Part shown: positions 1 through 11,500 of the stretch, piece by piece
Layout of the letters: each line of letters opens with the position of its first letter
Numbering within the stretch: position 1 is the first letter of the stretch
Assembly: GCA_905221605.1 (NCBI GenBank)
Contig: CAJNDS010000479.1
Location: forward strand, 66,057-130,056
Direction of reading: 5' to 3'
DNA length: 64,000 bases
Source of the DNA: Symbiodinium natans
Lineage: Eukaryota > Sar > Dinophyceae > Suessiales > Symbiodiniaceae
Position numbers and translations under genes: made by a program
The notes under the pieces: model-generated
The model's database searches: none
The model's input: only the letters and a program-made list of their open reading frames with translations
What the model was told of the DNA's origin: nothing

Positions 1-1060
1 AATGTCAGTCACAGCGATCACCATGTTCAGGCGTTTACACACACACACGCCCCGAAGGGCGAAAAGGACGCGAAGAAGCAAGCAGGTGTCAGCAAGCCAG
101 TCCTGAACAGCAACAAGAGAGGAGGCCTAGACAACAATACGGGAACGACACCAGGAGGCAACAAGAAACGCGAAATCAACAAAACAGGGGGTCAGACAGC
201 ATCATGGGAGGACAGTCACTGACATGTCTGTTTAAGGATTCCGGATACCTTGAGCGCGTGCCTACCTGGTCCTCCTACCTGCACATGCACAGACGATCTA
301 CCTGCACTCCTAGGGAAAGCACATGTTCAGCAAGCTGTCTCTACTGATCAACCCTTGACCGCGGCCCTTGACCGTGCAGTGACCGATGATCCCGATGAAG
401 CCCACTGTGGGCACATGTCATCCTACTGCAGATGATCCCGATGGATGAGAACAAGCGTCTGCAACGTTGTGATTCACTCATCCGCTATCGCGGGCTCGGG
501 CACATGCCCCTGAGATCTGGCCCCATGTCGGGAAAAACCAGAACTGGTACACACTTTGGCTTGGCATGAACTGATGCAGTGGTCACGGTACCAAGAAGAA
601 GGGAAGAAAGAAAAGGAGCATGGTTGCCTGCCTCGGGACTTCAGGGTACATGATGTCACAAGCAGTGTGGTATCCCACTCTACATGCAGGTACGTCCAGG
701 TGATCAGCCTGGATATCCTCCCAACTCATAAGCAGCTTCATTGGCAGTGAGCAGTCCTGGTACTTAGGATCATTCTTCATCTTTGCGGCAATGTAAACAC
801 TCTAATCCTGGCACAGGGGCCTCTAATCTTGCTGGCACAGGGGCCCAGCGTTTTGCAGGTACAGGAGTGTACGTCTACACTCCCTTCCACCTGTGCTCCG
901 TAGCTTCATTGGCATGGCTAAGAGCACAAGCGCCATATGGCCCCCTGCATGTTCCATTGAAAATCTTCGCAAAAATGTTCATGTATGGCAGAGCGTGTTC
1001 ACGATCCCGCATGTACAGCGGTGCGCCACACACACCCCTTTCGGGGATGTGGTAGACGCA
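1..1060. other. No gene recognised
   Basis: I see no credible gene here. Open frames on both strands are short (under about 90 codons), overlap one another and have no recognisable domain. A short CA-rich stretch (about 37-51) and scattered CATG-rich words are the only low-complexity features. The segment may be the decayed continuation of the repeat-protein remnant that starts near 1071. Confidence 0.5.
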
Positions 1061-1070
1061 AGTCCAAACC

Positions 1071-3290
1071 TCAGGAACTGCAAGCTGCCAGGCGGAAGCT
1101 CAAGGACTGCAAGTTGCCACGCAAGGTAACATTCTTCGAGTTCTGGTTGAAGCCATCTCTGAAACCAAAGGACTGCAAACTACCAAGGCAGGCCACATCC
1201 GCCAAGTTTTGATTGAAGTCATCTCCGAATTCCAAGGACTGTAAGCTGCCAAGGAAGGTCATACTAGACATTGAGGTGCTTGAGGTGCTCGTTATGCTTC
1301 TGCTGGTATTGCTCGTAGACATAGAAGACGACAACGTCGAGCTTGAAGAGCTGGTACTCGATGATGTAGAAGTCGAGGATGTACAGTAGTACTCGATGAC
1401 GTAGATGTGGATGAAGTGGAGCTGCTGGACGTCGGGGTGCTTGAAGAGCCTGTCGCGTTGCAGTCGGCGCTTCCTGTAGGTGTGAAAGATGACGATGTCG
1501 AGTCAGAAGGGCTGTTGCTGGATGATGTAGAGGTCGAGGGCGTTGTGTTGGGGGACGTGTGAGTGGACGGAACCCTAAACCCTAAAACTGATATTGACGA
1601 AGTTTACGTGGAAGAACTGGACGTTGAAGTGCTTGAGATATTGGGCGTAGCATCACTACTGGAAGATGTGGTAGCGCTGGAGGTTGAAGTGCTGGACATT
1701 TAGGTGCTTGAAGAGCTCGTTGCGCTGCTGCGGGGGTTACTCATGGACGTGGAAGGTGACGGCGTCGTGTTTGGTGAGCTGGCACTGGATGGTGTAGAAG
1801 TCAAGGATGTGGTGCTCGACGACGGAGATGTGGACGAAGTGGAGCTGCTGGACGTTGAGGTGCTTGAAGAACTTGTCGTGCTGCTGCTAGCGCTGCTTGT
1901 GGACGTGGAAGATGACGATGTCGAGCTTGGTGAGCCAGCATGAAGTGCTGGTGGACATTGCTTTGGAGGCTGAAGAACTGCAGGTTGCCAGACATGGCCA
2001 CATTCTCCAAGTTCTGCCGGAACATGTTGCCGAAGTTCAAGGACAATCTCCCAGCTCCATCCCGAAGTCAAAGTACTGCAAGTGGTCACGAAAGGTCACG
2101 TTTTTGAAGCTCAAACTGCAAACACAACCGACACTCAGGAACTGCAAGCAAGGCAAGGCAACATTCTCAAAGCACAGCAAGAACAGATTGCGGAAGCCCA
2201 AGGACTAAAAGCAGCCATACAGGCCACATTCTACAAGCGATGAAGCAGGGCAACGTTTTCTACGCTCTGGTTGCAAACACTACCAATTCTCAAGAACTGT
2301 AAGCTGTCAGGCAGGGCCACGTTCCCTCAGCCCTGCATGAACAAAACGCAGAAGCCCAAGGACTGCAAGCTGTCACGCAAGGCCACATTCTCTACGTTGA
2401 ACAGGCGGTCAAGTAAGGCCATGTTTTGCCAGCGCAAACTGTAAACACCAAGAGAATCTAAAGGAATGCAAGGTGTCAGGCATGGCAATCTCTGCGTGAC
2501 CAATTGCAGAAACTCAAGAACTGCAAGTTGCCACGTAAGGCCAAATTCTCCGAGTTCTACAAGAGGTCAAGCAAGGCCACGTTATTTCAAGCACTGGCTA
2601 CAACCCCTACCGAATCACAAGAACGACAAGCTGCCAGGCGAGGCCAGATTATCAAAGCACCGCGTGGACAAACTGCAGAAGCGCAAGGACTGAAAGCTGC
2701 CACACGAGGCCACAAGCGGTCAAGCAAGGTCACGGTTTCCAAGCACTTGCAAACACCATCGAATTTCAAGAACTGCAAGTTGTCATGCAAAGCCACATTC
2801 TGCAAGTTCTGTGTGAACAAGTTGCAGAAACCCAAGGACTGCGAGCTGCCACGTGAGGCCAAATTCACCACGCTCGGGCTGAAGCAATTCCTGAAGCTCA
2901 TGAACCGCAAGCGGTCAGGCGGGGTCACGTTTTCCACGCCCTGGTGGGAATCAGCCCCGCGTTTCAAGGACTATAAGTTGTCATGCAAGGCTCATTCTCC
3001 AAGCTGTGCTTGAACATGTTGTCACAGCCCACAAATTGCAAGTTGCCACGCAAGGTCACGTTCTGCGAGTTGTGGTGGAAGTTATTTCCCGAAGCCACAG
3101 GAATGCAAACTGTCGGGCACGAACACGTTCTCCAATCTCACGCAAACTCTGGCTGAAGTGCTTGTCGAAGGTCCAGGTCTGAAGGCCGCTATCAGTTTGC
3201 ACCTCTTCCAAACTCTGGTTGATGCCCTTGTTGGAGGTCCAGGCCTGCACGTGGATACTGCAGAAGGTCGAGGCTGTGAATACGCACCTC
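1071..3290 (-). pseudogene. Decayed FNIP/LRR-type repeat gene with Ser/Thr-rich linker (fragment 1)
   Basis: Read on the minus strand, about 1960-3150 and 1071-1260 carry a degenerate tandem repeat of roughly 66-69 bp that translates to a 22-23-residue repeat close to LQSLxFGxxFNQSLExVxL. This resembles FNIP and related leucine-rich repeats, which form solenoid protein-binding surfaces. Between them, about 1260-1960, the minus strand encodes Ser/Thr-rich low-complexity sequence (runs of SSTSTSS) that in one frame continues directly into the repeat motif. The repeats fall in several frames with many stops and shifts, so no intact protein is possible. The same linker-plus-repeat module recurs at 3490-4340, so the locus arose by internal duplication. 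The family assignment rests on motif appearance only. Exon boundaries cannot be judged. Confidence 0.55.
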
Positions 3291-3309
3291 TTCTTGAGCG
3301 TAGCGCATG

Positions 3310-3510
3310 TTAAAATGCCCAGGCCCATGCGTTTCATGCATGCCCATGCCTATTCGTGTCAAGCATGCCCATGCCCATGCATGTTGTCCATGCCCACGTC
3401 CACGCGTGTCACGCACGCATGCCTATGCTTTCTCATGCATGCCAACGCATGTCCCCATGCGTGTAATGCATGCCGATGCATTTAAACACTGGTCAAAACT
3501 CATGCAAGCT
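3310..3510. repeat. CATGCC-rich simple-sequence block, copy 1
   Basis: This block is built from variants of GCATGCCC and CATGCGTGT, with many GCATGC palindromes. It ends in the same TTTAAACACTGGTC...CTCATGCAAGCT sequence as the second copy at 4971-5160, so the two are a segmental duplication with a few substitutions. No coding or RNA function is evident. Confidence 0.75.
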
Positions 3511-4345
3511 GCCAGGCAAGGCCATATTCTCCAAGCTCTTGTTGTAGAAACTCCCTAAGCTCAAGGACTGCAAGCGGTCAAGCAAGGCCACATTCTCCAA
3601 GTTCGGGTTGAAGCGCTTCCCGAAGCTCAAGGACTGCAAGCGGTCATGCAAGGCCACGTTTCCAAGCTCTGGTTGAAAACAACCCGGAATCTCAGAGACT
3701 GCAAGCTGCCAGGCAAGGCTACGATCTCCAAGCTGTGCTTGAACATTTTGCCGAAGCTCAAGGACTGCAAGTTGCCAGGCAAGGTCACATTCTCCAAGCT
3801 CCGGACGAAGCGATTCCCGGAGCTCAAGTACTGCAAACTGTCAGGCGAGACCACGTTCTCCACACTACGGTTTAGCTCAAGTCCGAATCAAGGACTGCAA
3901 GCTGCCAGGCAGAAGCTCAAGGACTGAAAGTTGCCACGCAAGGTAACATTCTTCAAGCTGTGGCTGAATCCATCTCTGAAGCCAAAAGATTGCAAACTAC
4001 CAAGGCAAGCCACGTCCTCCAAGTTTTGAGTGAAGTCCTCTCCGAAGCCCAAGGACTGTAAGCTGCCAGGAAAGGTCACGCTGGACATTGAGGTGCTTGA
4101 GGGTTTCGTTATGCTTCTGCTAGTAGTGCTTGTGGACATAGAAGACGACGACGTCGAGCTTGATGTAGAAGTTGAGGATGTGGTACTCGATGATGTAGAT
4201 GTGGATGAAGTGGAGCTGCTGGACGTTGGGGTACCTGAATCACTGAAGAGCTTGTCGTGCAGCTGTTGGCGCTGCTTGTAGATGTAGAAGACGACGATGA
4301 CGACGTTGACGAGCTGGTGCTGGATGATGTAGAGGTCGAGGATGT
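3490..4345 (-). pseudogene. Decayed FNIP/LRR-type repeat gene with Ser/Thr-rich linker (fragment 2)
   Basis: Minus-strand reading gives 23-residue repeats of the type LPGxLQSLxFGxxFxxSLE at about 3500-4080, preceded in translation order (4345 down to 4080) by Ser/Thr-rich sequence. One open stretch (about 3888-4139) joins the two parts in frame, with the Ser/Thr linker running into three repeats, which shows the original protein layout. Frame breaks elsewhere and the short open lengths mark it as decayed. It is a paralogous copy of the 1071-3290 fragment. Confidence 0.55.
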
Positions 4346-4970
4346 GTCATTTGATCAAGACGCTGCACATCTCAGCATCACATGCACATGACATGCAAAT
4401 GCTGGCACATGACGACATGTATACCTTACGATGCCGTGATTGGCTTAAGATGGAGAATGAAGGAAGTCGACTCGCACTTGGTCTGGATTCTTTTGCTCGC
4501 TCCAAGCCAAGGGTCGGTGGTAGGTGAGATAGAAGAGGACTCGTTTTTGGTCAAAATGAAAACAAAATGGACCAAAAAGGAAAACTGTGCTATGTGCTTA
4601 TAGGTCACTTGTACGAGCTCATCTGGAGCGGCTCCACTTCGCGCTGTAGATTGCATTCCTCATAGATGTGTTCTCTGCGATGAAGAGCGGGATGACGTGG
4701 GAGTTTGCCGGCGCGGCGTGGGGTCGTAGGGCGTCCTTGAATTGGATCGGTACTGTCCCACGGGCGCTGCATCACGCGTGGTATTGGAGCCATCTTCCTG
4801 TAGTTCCCAGTGACGCGGTTCTACGTGAGGCAACATGTGAAGAAGTTCCGGTGTGATGGCTGCGCCACCAGGGAACTTGTCCTTGTTCTAGTTGGTCGAA
4901 AGGTAGAACCGGCAGGAGGTGTCCATGATCGTGGTGAAGAAGCGTATCTTGTGCGTCCACCGTGGTCTCG
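4346..4970. other. No gene recognised
   Basis: This unique-looking sequence lies between the repeat-gene remnant and the second CATGCC block. Open frames are all under 80 codons, overlap on opposite strands and show no domain. I see nothing else in it. Confidence 0.5.
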
Positions 4971-5160
4971 TGCGTTTCATGCATTGCCCATGCCTATTCG
5001 TGTCAAGCATGCCCATGCCCATGCCCACGCATGTTGTCCATGCCCACGTCCACGCGTGTCACGCACGCATGCCCATGCTTTCTCATGCATGCCAATGCAT
5101 GTCCCCATGCGTGTAATGCATGCCGATGCATTTAAACACTGGTCGAAACTCATGCAAGCT
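4971..5160. repeat. CATGCC-rich simple-sequence block, copy 2
   Basis: This is a near-copy of 3310-3510, again running through GCATGC/CATGCGTGT words and ending at CTCATGCAAGCT. The ~300-bp satellite begins immediately after it at 5161, so this copy marks the satellite boundary. Confidence 0.75.
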
Positions 5161-7860
5161 GTGACTTTTGATATTTTTTTGCATTCTCAATTTTTTTCCT
5201 GATGAATTTTCTTGAAAGGCTTCAAAAACAAATGGCTTTGAATCAAGGGTTTTTGAAAGCCTCTAACAGTGTCGTTTGGACGAAAATCAACTGCAGGACG
5301 AGACGAGTCCAACTGTGTCATTGATGTACCAACGTTGCGCGCGACGCCCAAACCGAAGCGTCTGACGAAGGCCAAGTGTCTTTCCAAAATGTGAATAAGG
5401 CGAGCGAAGCGAGCGAAACACCGGGAGTGTGTGTAATAATTTTGTGTTGTCAGAAGCCGGTGTTGAGTGACTTTTGAGTTTTTTTTGCATTCTCAAATTT
5501 TTTCCTGATGAATTTTCTTGAAAGGCTTCAAAAACAAATTGCTTTGAAACAAGGGTTTTTGAAAGCCTCTAACAGTGTCGTTTGGACGAAAATCAACTGC
5601 AGGACGAGACGAGTCCAACTGTGTCATTGATGTGCCAATGTTGCGCGCGACGCCCCAACCGAAGCGTCTGACGAAGGCCACGTGTCTTTCCAAAATGTGA
5701 ATAAGGCGAGCGAAGCGAGCGAAACACCGGAGTGTGTGTAACAATTTTGTGTTGTCAGAAGCTGTTTTAAAGTGACTTTTGAGTTTTTTTGCATTCCCAA
5801 ATTTTTCCTGATGAATTTTCTTGAAAGGCTTCAAAAACAAATTGCTTTGAATCAAGGGTTTTTCAAAGCCTCCAACAGTGTCGTTTGGACGAAAATCAAC
5901 TGCAGGACGAGACGGGTCCAACTGTGTCATTGATGCACCAATGTTGCGCGCGACGCCCAAACCGAAGCGTCTGACGAAGACCAAGTGTCTTTCCAAAATG
6001 TGAATAAGGCGAGCGAAGCGAGCGAAACACCGGAGTGTGTGTAACAATTTTGTGTTGTCAGAAGCTGTTTTAAAGTGACTTTTGAGTTTTTTTGCATTCC
6101 CAAATTTTTTCCTGATGAATTTTCTTGAAAGACTTCAAAATCAAATTGCTTTGAATCAAGGGTTTTTCAAAGCCTCCAACAGTGTCGTTTGGACGAAAAT
6201 CAACTGCAGGACGAGACGGGTCCAACTGTGTCATTGATGCACCAATGTTGCGCGCGACGCCCAAACCGAAGCGTCTGACGAAGACCAAGTGTCTTTCCAA
6301 AATGTGAATAAGGCGAGCGAAGCGACCGAAACACCGGAGTGTGTGTAACAATTTTGTGTTGTCAGAAGCTGTTTTTGAGTGAATTTTGAGTTTTTTTTGC
6401 ATTCTCACAATTTTTCCTAATTTTCTTGAAAGGCTTCAAAAACAAATTGCTTTGAAACAAGGGTTTTTGAAAGCCTCTAACAGTGTCGTTTGGACGAAAA
6501 TCAACTGCAGGACGAGACGAGTGTGTCATGTTGCGCGCGACGCCCAAACCGAAGCGTCTGACGAAGGCCAAGTGTCTTTCCAAAATGTGAATAAGGCGAG
6601 CGAAGCGAGCGAAACACCGGAGTGTGTGTAACAATTTTGTGTTGTCAGAAGCTGTTTTGAAGTGAATTATGAGTTTTTTTTGCATTCTCAATTTTTTCCT
6701 GATGAATTTTACTTGAAAGGCTTCAAAAACAAATTGCTTTGAATCAAGGGTTTTTGAAAGCCTCTGACAGTGTCGTTCGGACGAAAATCAACTGCAGGAC
6801 GAGACGGGTCCAACTGTGTCATTGATGCACCAATGTTGCGCGCGACGCCCAAACCGAAGCGTCTGACGAAGACCAAGTGTCTTTCCAAAATGTGAATAAG
6901 GCGAGCGAAGCGAGCGAAACACCGGAGTGTGTGTAACAATTTTGTGTTGTCAGAAGCTGTTTTAAAGTGACTTTTGAGTTTTTTTGCATTCCCAAATTTT
7001 TTCCTGATGAATTTTCTTGAAAGGCTTCAAAAACAAATTGCTTTGAATCAAGGGTTTTTCAAAGCCTCCAACAGTGTCGTTTGGACGAAAATCAACTGCA
7101 GGACGAGACGGGTCCAACTGTGTCATTGATGCACCAATGTTGCGCGCGACGCCCAAACCGAAGCGTCTGACGAAGACCAAGTGTCTTTCCAAAATGTGAA
7201 TAAGGCGAGCGAAGCGAGCGAAACACCGGAGTGTGTGTAACAATTTTGTGTTGTCAGAAGCTGTTTTTGAGTGAATTTTGAGTTTTTTTTGCATTCTCAA
7301 AATTTTTCCTAATTTTCTTGAAAGGCTTCAAAAACAAATTGCTTTGAAACAAGGGTTTTTGAAAGCCTCTAACAGTGTCGTTTGGACGAAAATCAACTGC
7401 AGGACGAGACGAGTCCAACTGTGTCATTGATGTGCCAATGTTGCGCGCGACGCCCAAACCGAAGCGTCTGACGAAGGCCAAGTGTCTTTCCAAAATGTGA
7501 ATAAGGCGAGCGAAGCGAGCGAAACACCGGAGTGTGTGTAACAATTTTGTGTTGTCAGAAGCTGTTTTGAAGTGAATTATGAGTTTTTTTTGCATTCTCA
7601 ATTTTTTCCTGATGAATTTTTCTTGAAAGACTTCAAAAACAAATTGCTTTGAATCAAGGGTTTTTGAAAGCCTCTGACAGTGTCGTTCGGACGAAAATCA
7701 ACTGCAGGACGAGACGGGTCCAACTGTGTCATTGATGTGCCAATGTTGCGCGCGACGCCCAAACCGAAGCGTCTGACGAAGACCAAGTGTCTTTCCAAAA
7801 TGTGAATAAGGCGAGCGAAGCGAGCGAAACACCGGAGTGTGTGTAATAATTTTGGTTGTT
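5161..7860. repeat. ~300-bp satellite, block 1 (about 9 units)
   Basis: The tandem unit is about 290-306 bp. Its landmarks recur in order: TTTTTTTGCATTCTC, GGCTTCAAAAACAAATTGCT, GTGTCGTTTGGACGAAAATC, GTTGCGCGCGACGCCC, GGCGAGCGAAGCGAGCGAA and TTTTGTGTTGTCAGAAGCTG. Units carry one of two diagnostic variants (GATGCACC...GAAGACC or GATGTGCC...GAAGGCC). About 6070-6691 and 6962-7601 are nearly the same sequence 892 bp apart, so a three-unit higher-order repeat exists. The minus strand stays open through many units. I read this as a consequence of recent amplification, not as a gene. Confidence 0.9.
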
Positions 7861-7994
7861 TGAAAATGTTTTGAACTCTCAAAGACGCCTGCAAATGCAA
7901 CTCGATCTCAAAGTGAAACATGTGAGTGCATGAAATACTGCAAAGCAAATCACAAGATAAACTGGGGACTTTCGATACGGCAAAATGTTCAACA
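7861..7994 (-). repeat. 3' LTR of element 1
   Basis: This 134-bp terminal repeat reads as identical to 16136-16269. In element orientation it begins TGTTGAACATTTTG and ends TTTTCA. It is followed outward by the target duplication TTGTT. Such short LTRs are at the low end for Copia elements. Confidence 0.95.
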
Positions 7995-8528
7995 CCCCGC
8001 CTCGATGCTGCATTGAGCTGGCGGAATGCTTGCTTCGTCTACTTCACATTTGCCGATGCCCCACAAGAAACAACAACATACTTAGTTCAGGATAGCACTC
8101 CAAAAGTCTTGGCGTCTTCTAAGCTCTGCCTCAAAGGTCTTTGGCTTAGCTTCCACTACGCAGCACTGTACAGCTACGGCCTATGCAGAATCTCTTCCCA
8201 CCGGCTGGTAAGGACTGAGATGTAGATGCTTGTATGGCCCAAGCGCAAGCACACAAGGTCTTTTGAAGATCTCGTCAGAGATTGTGATGGCCTAATTACC
8301 ATCAGGGCACGATTGCCCTCTGCGGGTTCAGGGTGCTCCACACCCATCACAGTCGATGTCGGTCGTAAAGGATTGACACCAAATTGGTGTGGCAAGTTGT
8401 GGTGACGTTACAGAACACAAGGACTGGCAAGTGAAGTTTCATGAGCATCACAAGCTATGTACACGAAGCTATATACATGCGACCACTGCGCAGCATCATG
8501 AACATTTCCAAGTGGAAACTGCATTGTC
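7995..8528 (-). other. 3' untranslated region of element 1
   Basis: This stretch lies between the gag-pol stop codon and the 3' LTR. It has no convincing open frame in the element's orientation. Adjacent to the LTR the element strand reads GAGGCGGGG, the expected place for a polypurine tract that primes plus-strand DNA synthesis. Confidence 0.6.
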
Positions 8529-11500
8529 TCATCCCCCACATTCCTTGCATGGCTTGAAACCTCGTCTGATGGCCTCACGCCTGCTGTACCTCAATACTCG
8601 CTTTGCACACTTCAGTTTAGGACATTCCCGCACACTGTGGAACGCATATCCACGGCTCGCGGTCACGAACACGATGCGATGCCCTTGCGGGTCCCTGACT
8701 GACATGTGGTCTGGTGTTTGTGGTGGTGCATCGCACTGCTCAAGGATCGGCAAAGCATTCTCACGCAACCAAGCATTAAGATTTGCCTCAACCTCACTCC
8801 AAGATGTGCTCGCACTCGGCTGCGTAGCGCCCGGCACTGCAGTTGACGGTGCAGCTGTCGGGTCTGGTTCATCATCGCTCGTGTCTCCCTCGGTGGCTTG
8901 CTGCTGCAAGTTAAGGTTAGGGTCTGTCTTAGGGATCTCGGCGGGTTCGGGACCTATCCTATCCCCAGGAACCGAAACCCCACCAACCTTTATGTGCACG
9001 CTCACCGTGGGTGCACTTGCTGCTCCTGCCTCAGCAGTCTCACGAAGTTGCGACGCTCTGCTCCGTCGGCAGCAGAAACAGATGCATACCATCACAAGGA
9101 TCGTGCTTTGGGCAAGCATCAGGCTCGCCTCCGGGTGATTAACCATGAAGTCATGGATCAAGAAAATCGCACGTAGCATTCTTTCAAGAAAACTCCACAG
9201 CATGCTCTCGTAGCCACCATCAGCCTCATCGCTAGTGTTCTGGCCCAAGGCGTCAGCACTGGTATTGGGCTCATCTGTGTTGACACCGGCGATGTTGTCA
9301 AGCTGAAGGATTAACGCAAGAACCTGAAGAACTTGTTGCACGTTAACTGATCCCTTCTTGACTACTCTGCAAATCTTCCGTCGCGATTCGTGATCAAGCA
9401 GCTCAGACTCGCTGACCACCTGGAACCCATTGTCCTTGCAGCGCACGTTCAGCCTTCCAAGTAGGAACTCAATCCTCTCAGGCTTAAGTGCTTTCGTCGG
9501 CAAATCCGACACATTGTCTCCCGTGCCCACGGGAATCACCTCAAGGAGTTTCTCCTGAGTCTTTTGCTGCAGCCACAGCAACTTCCCGTCTATGTGCCGC
9601 GTTCGTCCTACCCCTTGACGATTGCCGAGGGATCTGGCGGCAGCATTGTCGCATAGGCACGACAACTTCACATCAAGGTCTGGGCACACGTGGCATATGC
9701 AGTTTTGCAACAGGATGGCGGTGGCGCTGCCTGCAACAAGCGAGTTATACTCGGCTTCACACGATGACAGACTTATAACCTTTTGCGTGTGAGAGCTTGA
9801 ATACAGCAGTTGGCCATCCCATAGCACGCAACAAGCGGACACGCTGCGGCGTGTGCGTTTGTCTCCACTCCAGTCGCTGTCTGAGAACATTTCGAGCACT
9901 GAGGTTTTGTGCTCAGACACACGGTTGCACACCAGCCCCTTTCCCAAGGTTGGCTTTGAAAGCCCGATCACATGTGACCGATGGGAACTCACATAGCTCG
10001 TGAGGTGCCTGAGCAGTTTCCAGCACCCTTGCGTAGGCTTGTGTGCACGGGTCGCGAGATACCGGATGCCGAACTGAGATGCCAGCAAATCAACGCTCAG
10101 ATACATGAGTATCCCCAAGGCAGATCTGTAGCGCGTCGCCGTCTCCGGATCAAGCTCTGGGTCTGGCTCAGAATCGGTTGGCAATCCCCCAGTTGGGAAC
10201 GGTGCTGCCTTGGACCTCGCCTTTGCGCCTGCTAAACCCGTTACTTGGAGAAGTTTGTCCAAGTACTTAACGTCAGGCTCTACAACCAAAAGCTCAGGGC
10301 TCACAAGGACGTGGCGCCTCTTCAGAAAAGTTACTTCTTCTCCTACTGAACGGATCCAATCAACCGAAACTTTGAATTTGCTTTTCAGGTGCCTCTCTAG
10401 GTCCTCCAAGCGTTTCACAGGTCCTGTGCACAGCATGTCGTCAACGTGCACCATGCCTGCCCCGGCTGGCTTTGGAAATCTGAACAAGACAGGCTGTTCG
10501 GCAAGCGGCTCTGCCTCAACAGCTGTTTTGATTTCCTGCATGAAATCCCGAAACCAGGTAGCCGACCCGTCTCTCTGCCCCGGCAGCATGCGTAGTAGCC
10601 TGAACCACTGGCCATTCACTTTGGTCAGGGTTTCATGCTCTTGCTTGCACTGGAGAAAAGCGTCTGAAACGTCAAGGCTCATCAGTGCCCATCCTTCGTG
10701 GAAATGGCGAACGAAGAGGGCCGGTATGATGCGCAGCATGCACTGTGTCGTGGTCGGGGCAAAGAGATGCTGTCTCTCTGGATCCAAATGTGCAAACTCT
10801 CTTGCGACTAACCTGGATCTCCTCAGCCACTTCTTTTCGCCACCCAAAGTTTTAGCACGCCAGCTGCGTACATACTTGGATGACAACGTCCTGTGGCCTG
10901 GCTGCCACGATTGCATTTGCTCAAGCACACTGCTGCCCAGGAGGCGTGCAAGTTCAAATGCGTCTGCTGCAGCATCAATTTCTGCTTGCTCAGATGCACT
11001 GCACTGTGGCTCGATTTCGCTGAAAGGCTTGATCAAGATTGGAGGGATGTCAAGGTCAGAACCAGGCTGTTCTGCCCACTCACTTTGATTGTCATCGTGG
11101 TCTTCGCAATCAAGAAATTGCTCTGCACTCTCGTCTACCAACTCAATGGCTTCATCAAGATGGAACATTTCTGCATCATGTGCACTAACTTGCAAAGCAT
11201 CAAGCCTCAGCTTCTTCCGGGCTGGTGCATCCCCGCCTGTGTGCTCAGCGGCATGCCTCACGACTCCTGGTGGCAGCATGTCCTCTGCTTGGTCCATACT
11301 CGCCATAGGAGAATCTAGGGGGGCGACCCCTATTGGTGTTTCAGCCTGTGGCGGCTGAAGCGGTGTTGAGCTCATGGGCGTAGGCGGCTCAGGTGTGTAT
11401 GCAGCTGGCATGCGTGGTGGTGGTGGCACAAGCTCCGAAAGCATGGTATCGTCGGGCAACAAGTGTTCTGGAAAGGGCATGGGACGCTCTGATGCTCCCT

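Noticed and set aside
1071-1960. Plus-strand acidic open frames (Val/Glu/Asp-rich) at 1071-1960 and 4030-4281
   Set aside because: These are reverse readings of the minus-strand Ser/Thr-rich low-complexity sequence and have no recognisable domain.
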